A stretch of 64,000 nt of DNA from Butyrivibrio proteoclasticus B316 (lineage in GTDB: Bacteria > Bacillota > Clostridia > Lachnospirales > Lachnospiraceae), in assembly GCF_000145035.1 (NCBI RefSeq), contig NC_014387.1:1062276-1126275 (forward strand), read 5' to 3'. Both the position numbers and the translations under genes were made by a program. Shown here piece by piece: positions 17,360-24,022 of the stretch. A model generated the notes under the pieces. The model made no database searches, was not told the origin of the DNA, and worked only from the letters and a program-made list of their open reading frames with translations. Numbering within the stretch: the first letter of the stretch is position 1; every line of letters begins with the position of its first letter.

Positions 17360-17560
17360 ACAGGCCTGATGTGTAGCAGAGGGTGATATGGTCTGGGCTA
17401 ATGTAATGTAGAGGGCAACAGGTCTTGGGCTAATGATTAGTAGAGGGTGATAGTGCCTGGACTAATGTTATATAGAGGACGATAGGTCTTGGACTAATGA
17501 TTAGTAGAAGGAGATAGGGTCTGGGCTAATGTTTAAGTAGAAGATATAGACCTGGAGCTT
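17360..17560. repeat. Imperfect tandem repeat, about 31-33 bp, six or more units
   Basis: In the 390-bp gap 17360-17749, units of the form TCTGGGCTAATG-N4-TAGTAGAGG-N5 recur near 17363, 17391, 17422, 17455, 17486 and 17519. Units 3 and 5 share TCTTGG(G/A)CTAATGATTAGTAGA, giving a higher-order period of about 64 bp. No reading frame crosses it. The rest of the gap (17560-17749) is plain AT-rich leader of the tRNA-Pro gene. Confidence 0.7.
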
Positions 17561-17749
17561 TTGGTGGAGAATAGTTAGTTCAATAGAACAGCTATCGTGT
17601 TATTGGGCAAGAGAGTAACAGCTTTGTGCGCGGTAGTGCTTGGGAGCGCTAAAGGATTAGCCAGTAGATATTATATTTTGATGATTTATATACGATAATA
17701 AATTTTGGTTGATTTTATTATCTGACCGTTATATAATTGAGAACGTCGT

Positions 17750-17822
17750 CGGGGTGTGGCTCAGTTGGTAGAGCACTATCTTAGGGAGGTAGGGGCCGCG
17801 TGTTCGAATCACGTCACTCCGA
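17750..17822 (+). tRNA. tRNA-Pro (anticodon AGG)
   Basis: All arms pair: acceptor CGGGGTG with CACTCCG (one G-U), D-stem GCTC/GAGC, anticodon stem CTATC/GGTAG around loop TTAGGGA, and T-arm GCGTG/CACGT. C1-G72 and discriminator A73 are the proline identity elements. The anticodon is AGG (17783-17785), i.e. A at wobble position 34, uncommon in bacteria outside tRNA-Arg(ACG). No CCA is encoded. The 3' end from 17799 is duplicated at 22361. Confidence 0.9.
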
Positions 17823-18186
17823 TTGCTAGAAACCGCTCAGTTGAGCGGTTTTTTATGTATTATGAAATTCCTTCGGATTTCCTAATATAAAAAACGCTAT
17901 TGGAACAGTGTAGAGAGTAAGAGTTTTACTGCATATTATATGTTTTTCTGAAATGTGCAGTAGATGTTTTCTTTTAATACTGTATCTTGTAAAAAACTAT
18001 ATTTATGCAGTAAGGTGTTTACTGCAATTATCTTAGTTTTCATATTTCTACAGTAAATGGAAAAAATATTTACTGTAGATTTCTAAATATCTTTTTCCTG
18101 CAGTAATAAATCTGGCAGGACAATTCAATAATAGAAAAATAGTACTGCACCCATGTTAGTATTTGCATTTGTGCAGTAATAGAAAT
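17799..18186. repeat. Long direct repeat, copy 1 (starts inside the tRNA-Pro T-arm)
   Basis: 388 bp match 22361-22759 at high identity. The shared block begins with 27 identical bases covering the tRNA T-arm and acceptor 3' strand, then a terminator, a GAAATTCCTTCGGATTTC palindrome, and the first five TACTGCA/TGCAGTA box pairs. It ends at AGAAAT. The left boundary at a tRNA 3' end is what an attachment site would look like. Confidence 0.9.
17831..17854 (+). terminator. tRNA-Pro terminator
   Basis: The stem AACCGCTCA / TGAGCGGTT is followed by TTTT. A slightly different copy is at 22393-22417, where it follows only the tRNA fragment. Confidence 0.85.
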
Positions 18187-18229
18187 TATTCTTTACTGCA
18201 CAAAGCGAATAATATGAATCTTTGCAGTA
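17927..18229. repeat. Array of six inverted TACTGCA / TGCAGTA box pairs
   Basis: This is what fills the gap between tRNA-Pro and the gene at 18309. Left boxes start at 17927, 17978, 18020, 18071, 18143 and 18194; right boxes at 17956, 18006, 18049, 18099, 18172 and 18223. Every pair is 28 or 29 bp start to start. Left-box spacing is 51, 42, 51, 72 and 51 bp. Most boxes are exact; TACTGTA occurs at 17978 and 18071 and TACAGTA at 18049. Each pair can form a hairpin with an approximately 22-nt loop or bind a dimeric protein. Confidence 0.88.
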
Positions 18230-18308
18230 AGCAAATACAAAAAGGAATATATGTGAAAACCTATATGTGAAAACAGTTAATAGAAAAAACGACAAAAGGA
18301 GAATTACA

Positions 18309-19109
18309 GTGAACAATATAACAAAGGAACTAAATCAACATTTATTGGAAATAGAAAGCTTGATTGCCCAGGAAACTAGCAGGTTGAAGCAATATAAAGG
18401 GCTTGAAAAAGGCAAATTGCAAGTTACATCAAGTCATGGAAACATACAGTATCTATTTGTGGAGAATGGAACTAACTCTCCCAAATATATGCCTGCTATA
18501 GAGAAGGAAAAAGTGAGATTATTTGCTCAGCGTGAATATGATGAAAAGATGTACGAGCATTTGAATACTACTAAGGCAAGGCTTAGCCGCTTTATAAAAA
18601 ACTATGATGAAAACAGTATAGATGCAATATATGAAAATATGTGCGAAGGTCGTAAAAGACTGGTTACCCCAATAAGACCAGACAAGGAGACAATAATAAA
18701 TACCTGGATGGAAATGCATCCTGGTGGTATGAATACAATTGACGATGAACCGGATATAAGAACAAATCGGGGAGATTTTGTCAGGTCAAAATCTGAGAAA
18801 ATACTGGCTGATTATTTTTATGAAGCTGGGATTCCGTATCAATGCGAGCCTAAGTTTACTCTTTTTTCAGGAAAAAATGTATATCCTGACTTTGTACTTC
18901 TCAATGTCAGAAGCAATAAGACAATATACTGGGAACATCTTGGAAAAGTGGATGAAGCTGCATATGTCATTAGGAACATGGGCAAGCTGATGGATTATGA
19001 AAAGAGTGGGCTTTTGCTGGGGGACAATCTGATCATTACACTAGAAACCCGTGAAAGACCTTTAGATATGGAACTTATCAAAAGAAATGTTGAACAGTTT
19101 TTGATATAA
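18309..19109 (+). CDS. PD-(D/E)XK-nuclease-like protein of unknown role
   Basis: 266 aa from GTG 18309, with AAGGAG ending 7 nt upstream; a GTG at 18267 is in frame but has no ribosome binding site. The N-terminal half is a helical coiled-coil (about 1-100). The C-terminal half reads RSKSEKILADYFYEAGIPYQCE, VYPDFVLLNV, IYWEHLGK: E163, D194 of PDF and E209-H210 fit a PD-(D/E)XK-type nuclease core, though the classic E-x-K is replaced by WEHLGK. I infer the fold from motif order only. Its upstream region is the six-pair box array, and a deleted homologue follows the second array at 22754. Confidence 0.65.
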   Translation: MNNITKELNQHLLEIESLIAQETSRLKQYKGLEKGKLQVTSSHGNIQYLFVENGTNSPKYMPAIEKEKVRLFAQREYDEKMYEHLNTTKARLSRFIKNYDENSIDAIYENMCEGRKRLVTPIRPDKETIINTWMEMHPGGMNTIDDEPDIRTNRGDFVRSKSEKILADYFYEAGIPYQCEPKFTLFSGKNVYPDFVLLNVRSNKTIYWEHLGKVDEAAYVIRNMGKLMDYEKSGLLLGDNLIITLETRERPLDMELIKRNVEQFLI

Positions 19110-19293
19110 GTGGAGAGCTAATTTCAAATAAAACTAAAAGCAGTACTTTTGATGTCAGGGCTTAAGTGATAATTGTTTTGTGACGATATATGTATAGATA
19201 AGGATGAGTATGTAGAAATGAAGGAAATGATCAGTGCTTTGGTATGAAATGAACCACTAACCCAGTCACTGGAGACCATTTTGGAGGTGTTTT

Positions 19294-20337
19294 ATGAAAA
19301 TACAACAGAACACGGATGTTCAAATTAATCCTTTTCAAAATCAGGATAATGCCCGGGCTGCCACAGGTGCAGGGCAGTCTGCACATAAGAGTGGCAATCT
19401 GTCCTCAGTATCCGGTGCTAATCTGAAAGGGGAAAGCCTTGTTCAGCAGAGGCAGGGCTTTGCAAGAAAGCAGGCACTTAAGGTTGTGTCAGATGCATTT
19501 GGCGGTGAGAAGAAGCTGGATGCTCAGATGCAGGGCATTAAAGATGAGATAAAGCGTCTTCAGGATGTGATAAGCGAAAAGACTGCTGATACGATGGAGA
19601 ATGATGCCAAATTAAAAGAGCTTCAGGAAGAATATGGTATTGATCCAGAAGGGGAAGAGAGCAAAGAGCTTTCAAAGCTTGCGTTCAAGATGAATAATTC
19701 CAAAGATGGTTTATCTGATGAAGAGATCAGTAAAATGTCGGAGTATCAACAGAAAGCAATTTATTATGTGGCAGCAAATCAGCAGAACTCTCTTGATATA
19801 GACAGGGCAAAAGCTCAGCAGATGGGAAATGTTCAGGGTTTTGCAGATATGAAAAGAGAACGAGCTAAGTCACAGGATATGCTGAAAGCTCAGGATGAAG
19901 CTGAAGATATTATGGAAGCAGCGGGCGAAGAGGCTATAGCTCTTTTGACGCAGGAAGCGGTTGAGCATGTAGACGAAGAGCAGAAGGAACGCGAGGAAGA
20001 AGCCAAAGAGGCAGCGGAAAAGAAGAAAGAGGAGAAGAAGGAAGAAGCAAAGAAGCTTGAAAAAGAGGCAATGCAGCAGGAAATGATAGAGAACATCAAG
20101 GAACACGCTGAAGAGACCCTGCGTACCAGTGCTGATACCAAACGGGCTATTGCAAGAAGAGAACGTGCAGAAGCTGATAGCATGGGAGCAGAGGATGCCC
20201 AGAGAACTATTATTTCTGAGGGTGCATCTATGGAGGATACGCAGAATGCTGTTAATTCTGAAATTACGAATATCCTCAATAAGCTGAGCTTACTTTCAAA
20301 TGATGTTAAGGGCAGCACTGTTGACAGTCAGATATAA
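19294..20337 (+). CDS. Coiled-coil protein of unknown function
   Basis: 347 aa, GGAGGT 5 nt before the ATG. No signal peptide or TM helix. The N-terminus is polar and probably disordered (about 1-50). A long coiled-coil follows (70-115), then a Glu/Lys-rich continuous helix (about 225-285 with EREEEAKEAAEKKKEEKKEE) and a helical C-terminus. Composition suggests a structural or secreted-substrate protein; no enzyme motif is visible. It lies inside the islet bounded by the direct repeats, 184 bp after the nuclease-like gene. Confidence 0.65.
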   Translation: MKIQQNTDVQINPFQNQDNARAATGAGQSAHKSGNLSSVSGANLKGESLVQQRQGFARKQALKVVSDAFGGEKKLDAQMQGIKDEIKRLQDVISEKTADTMENDAKLKELQEEYGIDPEGEESKELSKLAFKMNNSKDGLSDEEISKMSEYQQKAIYYVAANQQNSLDIDRAKAQQMGNVQGFADMKRERAKSQDMLKAQDEAEDIMEAAGEEAIALLTQEAVEHVDEEQKEREEEAKEAAEKKKEEKKEEAKKLEKEAMQQEMIENIKEHAEETLRTSADTKRAIARRERAEADSMGAEDAQRTIISEGASMEDTQNAVNSEITNILNKLSLLSNDVKGSTVDSQI

Positions 20338-20467
20338 GAAAAACGCTATTCATGACATGGATTATGCTATTGGTGACATTAGTATTATCTGATAAAGGAT
20401 TGATGCCGAAAGGAAAAAGAGAAAACCTTGTGATATTCACAAATCATGTACAAGGAGGTAGATGATT

Positions 20468-21364
20468 ATGGCAGGAATCAATATAACTTCAGTGAACAGA
20501 CAGGTAAAAGACATTAGTCAGGAAATATATGCTGCAAAGTTGCAGCGTGACGAGGTGCAGTCAAAGTCTGTGAACAAGGATGAGAGCAGTGGCTTACAGA
20601 ACGTTGTCGCCGATAAACTAAGTGATAAATCTAACATAAATACTGCTTTCTCAGATACGGCAGCTACTTTGTCTATTTCTGCTTTAGGCGCTGAAGAATT
20701 GGAAAAAGTAAGAGATTCCTGGAATAATCATCCTGTCAGCGCTTTATATGAAAAAGACATACCGTTAAGTAAAAATGCAGAAGGTGTATATAAAATTGGC
20801 GGAGCATCATTTAATGATGAGGAGTTATCTGACGCAAGAGATTTGATAACAGGCGTTGGAAGTCAGCTGAAGAACGGATATCTCAGTTACAGAGATTATG
20901 CAAAGATGGAAGTTGCGCAGAAGGTTGTTGATAAATGTGCTACTGAAGGCTTTAATGAAGATCAGGCCAAAGCTATCAGCAAGGCCATGAAAGACTATAA
21001 TAATAACCTAATCAGAACGCAAGAGCGGCTACTGGCAAATAAGCAAACCAAGACTAAAGATGATTCAGCATCCGGAAAGTACTTTGGCATTGAGGTTCAT
21101 GTGCCAAATGAAGTAAGAAAATCAACTAATGAGTATGCAAGCACAGATATTGCTACAAACAATGATCTTATTAATAAACTTCGTGATAGTATAAAATCAC
21201 TTGATATAAACGATAAGGACTCAGTATATAAGTATAAAGCACAATATGAAGAAATAATGAGACCTGTATACACGACTCAATATCCTTTGCAAAGGAATTC
21301 AGATATTGACGATATTATATCCAAAGATGTAAATGAGATATTGAAACTGAGCAGTAGATTGTAG
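20468..21364 (+). CDS. Unknown helical protein
   Basis: 298 aa. AAGGAGG ends 9 nt before ATG 20468 (MAGINITSV); the ATG at 20462 would leave 3 nt. No signal peptide or TM segment. The polar N-terminus and the AFSDTAATLSISALGAEELEK segment are reminiscent, in style only, of proteins exported by flagellar-type systems; the middle holds DEELSDARDLITGVGSQLKNGYLSY and DYAKMEVAQKVVDKC. Same orientation and style as the preceding coiled-coil gene, so the two may act together. Function unknown. Confidence 0.6.
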   Translation: MAGINITSVNRQVKDISQEIYAAKLQRDEVQSKSVNKDESSGLQNVVADKLSDKSNINTAFSDTAATLSISALGAEELEKVRDSWNNHPVSALYEKDIPLSKNAEGVYKIGGASFNDEELSDARDLITGVGSQLKNGYLSYRDYAKMEVAQKVVDKCATEGFNEDQAKAISKAMKDYNNNLIRTQERLLANKQTKTKDDSASGKYFGIEVHVPNEVRKSTNEYASTDIATNNDLINKLRDSIKSLDINDKDSVYKYKAQYEEIMRPVYTTQYPLQRNSDIDDIISKDVNEILKLSSRL

Positions 21365-21400
21365 ACACAGAAATTTAAGAAAAATATAGCAGTTAAATAA

Positions 21401-21429
21401 TTGACTTTATCTCAGGAAATATGTATTAT
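21401..21429 (+). promoter_or_regulatory. Strong sigma-A-type promoter for the structured RNA
   Basis: TTGACT (21401-21406), 17-bp spacer, TATTAT (21424-21429) with TG just before the -10 box. Expected transcription start is near 21436, immediately before the first hairpin of the RNA. Confidence 0.65.
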
Positions 21430-21436
21430 GATGATA

Positions 21437-21606
21437 CAAACAGATGACTAGAGCATCTGTTGACTATGAAGTGTAAATCCCTACTGGCAGGGGGATACAT
21501 GGAGTCTATGGGCGGGTTTAGTGTGACAACCGCGAGCCAGTTAGGCGTAAGCTGAAAAGAAAACACTTATAATTAAAGCCTCGACGTTACTGTCGGGGCT
21601 TTAATT
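21437..21606 (+). ncRNA. Candidate structured RNA or riboswitch-like leader, family not recognised
   Basis: Between promoter and toxin-like gene: hairpin CAGATG/CATCTG (about 21441-21459); a closing stem AAGTGT/ACACTT (about 21470-21568) enclosing three hairpins, ATCCCT/AGGGGAT, GCGG-GTT/AACCGC and a weaker CAGTT/AAGCTG; then a 15-bp stem (21571-21585 with 21592-21606, one G-U) with a 6-nt loop that looks like an attenuator but lacks a separate T-tract. I could not match it to cobalamin, TPP, c-di-GMP, purine or lysine classes. A group II intron domain I fragment or an RNA antitoxin are alternatives. Confidence 0.5.
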
Positions 21607-21618
21607 ATGGAGGTATAT

Positions 21619-22233
21619 GTGGAAGTAGTAAATAAGATTAAGAAAAACGCAGATGCATACAATAATCTGCTTGGTATAGATTATTATTTTTGTCTTGGTT
21701 ATAAGGGAAAAGGATTTGAAGTCAGAGTTCATTTTTCTAAGGAAGAGTTTCATCATCTTGAAGGAATTGGTCAGTTACGTGATTTGAAAATTCACAGTGA
21801 AAGTGGAAATAGAACCTTTGATATGGCTTTAGCAGGAGATGTTTTAGAAGATGAACTGAAAAAATCTCATTTTTACCAAAGTGGATGCGTTCAGAATAAA
21901 GTGGATTATCTTTATCTTCTAGAACGGATATTTGACGAAGACAATATAGTATTTAGATTCAGAAAATCGATGAAAGGCAGTGGTAAGATAGAAGCTGAGT
22001 TGTTTCTGACTTCGGAGTTGGAGAATGGACAGTTCTTTGTATATCTTGATAGAGTCGAAGAATCTGATGAAGAATACTACTGTAGGTCATTTGTGGCTAA
22101 CCCTGAATTTGATAGAACGCAAGGACATGTAAAGCTTACTACCCTTTGGAAAGAAAAGATAAATCTTGAGACTGGCGAGAGAACTGTTTTGTATAGGTAT
22201 AAAGATTTCTCACCAGATCAGCTAAATATGTGA
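21619..22233 (+). CDS. PBECR4-like toxin/nuclease-domain protein
   Basis: 204 aa from GTG 21619, 5 nt after GGAGG (21609-21613); ATG 21607 is in frame but contains the ribosome binding site. The segment DYYFCLGYKGKGFEVRVHFSKEEFHHLEGIGQLRDLKI (shown here only in part by its key FHHLxGIxxLxDL pattern) resembles PBECR4, a predicted barnase/EndoU/colicin E5-RelE-like nuclease domain of phage and mobile elements. The C-terminal TTLWKEKINLETGERTVLY also fits. It is preceded by the structured RNA and promoter, and no protein antitoxin is adjacent. Toxin activity is inference. Confidence 0.55.
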   Translation: MEVVNKIKKNADAYNNLLGIDYYFCLGYKGKGFEVRVHFSKEEFHHLEGIGQLRDLKIHSESGNRTFDMALAGDVLEDELKKSHFYQSGCVQNKVDYLYLLERIFDEDNIVFRFRKSMKGSGKIEAELFLTSELENGQFFVYLDRVEESDEEYYCRSFVANPEFDRTQGHVKLTTLWKEKINLETGERTVLYRYKDFSPDQLNM

Positions 22234-22392
22234 TGCAATGATTATTGAAGAATATAGTTATTCATTGATGACGAGGAAACTGTTTGACCTAATGTTTGAC
22301 CAAGAGGTCAGTCGGTGTTGTCAAACCTCCTTTCAATGCGGGCTTTGGCATTCTTACAATCGTGTTCGAATCACGTCACTCCGATTGATTAA

Positions 22393-22417
22393 AACCGCTC
22401 AGTCTGAGCGGTTTTTT
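22393..22417 (+). terminator. Duplicated tRNA-type terminator
   Basis: AACCGCTCA/TGAGCGGTT stem followed by TTTTTT, the counterpart of 17831-17854. Here it also serves as the terminator behind the PBECR4-like gene. Confidence 0.75.
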
Positions 22418-22498
22418 ATATAATATGAAATTCCTTCGGATTTCATATTATAAAAAACGTAAAAAACGCGATTGGAACAGCGTAGAGAGTAAGAGTTT

Positions 22499-22751
22499 TA
22501 CTGCATATTATATGTTTTTCTGAAATGTGCAGTAGATGTTTTCTTTTAATACTGTATCTTGTAAAAAACTATGTTTATGCAGTAAGGTGTTTACTGCAAT
22601 TATCTTAGTTTTCATATTTCTACAGTAAATGGAAAAAAATATTTACTGTAGATCTCTAAATATCTTTTTTCTGCAGTAATAAATCTGGCAGGACAATTCA
22701 ATAATAGAAAAATAATACTGCACCCATGTTAGTATTTGCATTTGTGCAGTA
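22499..22751. repeat. Second TACTGCA / TGCAGTA array, five pairs
   Basis: Left boxes start at 22499, 22550, 22592, 22644 and 22716; right boxes at 22528, 22578, 22621, 22672 and 22745. Pair spacing (29, 28, 29, 28, 29) is identical to copy 1. The sixth pair of copy 1 is absent because the sequence jumps at AGAAAT into a gene remnant. No gene lies between 22234 and 22900. Confidence 0.88.
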
Positions 22752-22753
22752 AT

Positions 22754-22780
22754 AGAAATGTCGAACAATTTCTGATATAA
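22754..22780 (+). pseudogene. 3' remnant of a second nuclease-like gene
   Basis: AGAAATGTCGAACAATTTCT plus GATATAA encodes R-N-V-E-Q-F-L-I-stop, exactly the last eight residues of the gene ending at 19109, but with three synonymous changes (GTC/GTT, CAA/CAG, CTG/TTG). The following GTGGAGA is also shared. The junction lies at a 6-bp microhomology, AGAAAT, present both at the end of the array block and near the gene's 3' end. The rest of the gene and the sixth box pair have been deleted. Confidence 0.8.
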
Positions 22781-22900
22781 GTGGAGATTTTTAGCATATT
22801 AATAAGTCAAATACTAATTGGATTTTAAGACAAGCTGTTGTAAGATTTTGATTGTATGCTGATAGAGAGCACTTTTGATGATTAAGGGAGAATGTAAATA

Positions 22901-23320
22901 ATGAATATCACTTATCATGATGAAATACCGAATGTGGAAACGTATCATGATTTAAGAGCTGCTGTTGATTGGGCTGTTTTTTGCCGTGAACAGTCTGAGA
23001 AAGCGCTTAATAATAGCTGCTACTGTGTTGTTGCCAAGGATGGAGACAGTACTGTAGCTATGGGAAGAGTTGTTGGAGATGGTATGTACTACACCATAGT
23101 AGATGTTATGGTGAAGCCACAGTACCAGGGACAGAAGATTGGCTCAGCAATAATCAATAAACTTGTTGAGCAGATAAATGCTGGGATTCCTAAAGGAGGC
23201 AGAACAAGTATCCAACTGATTGCGGCTCTGGGAAAAGAAGGATTCTACGTTAAACAGGGCTTTAAGATCTTGCCAAATGAAAACTCTGGCGCGGCATTAA
23301 GGAAAGTAATATATACGTAA
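22901..23320 (+). CDS. GNAT-family N-acetyltransferase
   Basis: 139 aa. Acetyl-CoA-dependent acetyltransferase fold: DVMVKPQYQGQKIGSAIINKL contains the Q/R-x-x-G-x-G/A pyrophosphate-binding motif (QYQGQKIG), and the C-terminal GKEGFYVKQGFKIL is the usual beta6-beta7 part. The full domain fills the protein. AGGGAGAA lies upstream of the ATG. Substrate cannot be told from sequence. It lies just right of the direct-repeat islet and 24 bp before the SGNH hydrolase gene, so the two are probably co-transcribed. Confidence 0.85.
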   Translation: MNITYHDEIPNVETYHDLRAAVDWAVFCREQSEKALNNSCYCVVAKDGDSTVAMGRVVGDGMYYTIVDVMVKPQYQGQKIGSAIINKLVEQINAGIPKGGRTSIQLIAALGKEGFYVKQGFKILPNENSGAALRKVIYT

Positions 23321-23344
23321 TTTAGTAGATGAAAGGAATACCTG

Positions 23345-23902
23345 ATGAGAACACTATTTATAGGCAATAGCCACACTTATTACAATGACATGCCAGCGAT
23401 TTTTAAGGAAATATGCTCTGAGAATGGGATTGATATGCAGGTCACTATGCTTACAAAAGGCGGCATGGGCCTTGATTACCATGCAGAGAATGAGCAAACT
23501 AGGTTCAATATATTGTTCGGAGATTATGATTTTGTAATATTACAGCATGTCGCTCATCCCATGGGTGAGTTTGAAGTGATGCAGGAAGCTGCGGACAAGA
23601 TCATGTCATGGGTAGGACAGACATCTGCAATTCCATGCTACTTCATGACATGGACAGAAGAAAATAATGAGCAGTTTCAGCAAGAGATGGCCTCAAGATA
23701 CAGGAAGTTGGGAGAAAGACATAACTGCCTGGTTGCTCCTGTAGGTGAGAAGTGGTGGGAAAGAATACATGAGGATCCATCTGTGGATTTGTATTTCGAA
23801 GACAGGAGACATGCATCACCTGCAGGTTCAAAGCTTGCGGCACATGTTATATTTGACACCCTCAAGGCAAAAATAGATGATAAACGGAATTTGGCTAAGT
23901 GA
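23345..23902 (+). CDS. SGNH/GDSL-type hydrolase
   Basis: 185 aa, no signal peptide, so cytosolic. Block I is GNSHTYYNDMP (residues 7-17, with Ser9 as likely nucleophile), block II-like KGGMGLDYH, a FVILQHVAHP segment, and the C-terminal D-x-x-H dyad in FEDRRHASPAGS. This matches the SGNH hydrolase family of esterases/acylhydrolases. AAAGGAA precedes the ATG. Neighbouring the GNAT gene, it could deacylate or modify a small molecule; that is inference. Substrate unknown. Confidence 0.78.
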   Translation: MRTLFIGNSHTYYNDMPAIFKEICSENGIDMQVTMLTKGGMGLDYHAENEQTRFNILFGDYDFVILQHVAHPMGEFEVMQEAADKIMSWVGQTSAIPCYFMTWTEENNEQFQQEMASRYRKLGERHNCLVAPVGEKWWERIHEDPSVDLYFEDRRHASPAGSKLAAHVIFDTLKAKIDDKRNLAK

Positions 23903-24022
23903 TATTAAGATTCTAAGATAAAATGAAATATATCAGATATTACAACGCAAACAATCATTTTTTATAAAATAGATTTGTGGTAGAATATACTAAAATCTAA
24001 TGAAAACAGGTAGGGCGCTAAA

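Larger units (their letters stand above)
22361..22759. repeat. Long direct repeat, copy 2 (tRNA-Pro 3' fragment to AGAAAT)
   Basis: 399 bp matching 17799-18186. It begins with the 27 bases CGTGTTCGAATCACGTCACT + CCGATTG, i.e. the T-arm and 3' acceptor strand of tRNA-Pro without the rest of the tRNA. The left flank (22234-22360) is unrelated to the tRNA and contains GTTTGAC/GTCAAAC and TGACC/GGTCA inverted repeats. Differences from copy 1 are mostly single bases plus a short AAAAAACGT insertion. Confidence 0.9.

Noticed and set aside
17927..18229. CRISPR-like array
   Set aside because: Repeated boxes are only 7 bp, occur in both orientations, and spacing is constant because of paired geometry, not because of equal-length unique spacers between identical long repeats.
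21437..21606. Cobalamin or other known riboswitch
   Set aside because: The conserved cores (for example GCCACTG for cobalamin, CTGAGA for TPP, GACGCAAAG for c-di-GMP-I) are not present.
22361..22385. Second functional tRNA
   Set aside because: Only the T-arm 3' part and acceptor 3' strand are present; the D-arm and anticodon arm are missing.
22238..22423. 61-aa reading frame across the tRNA fragment
   Set aside because: It crosses the duplicated tRNA 3' end and terminator and has no coding character.
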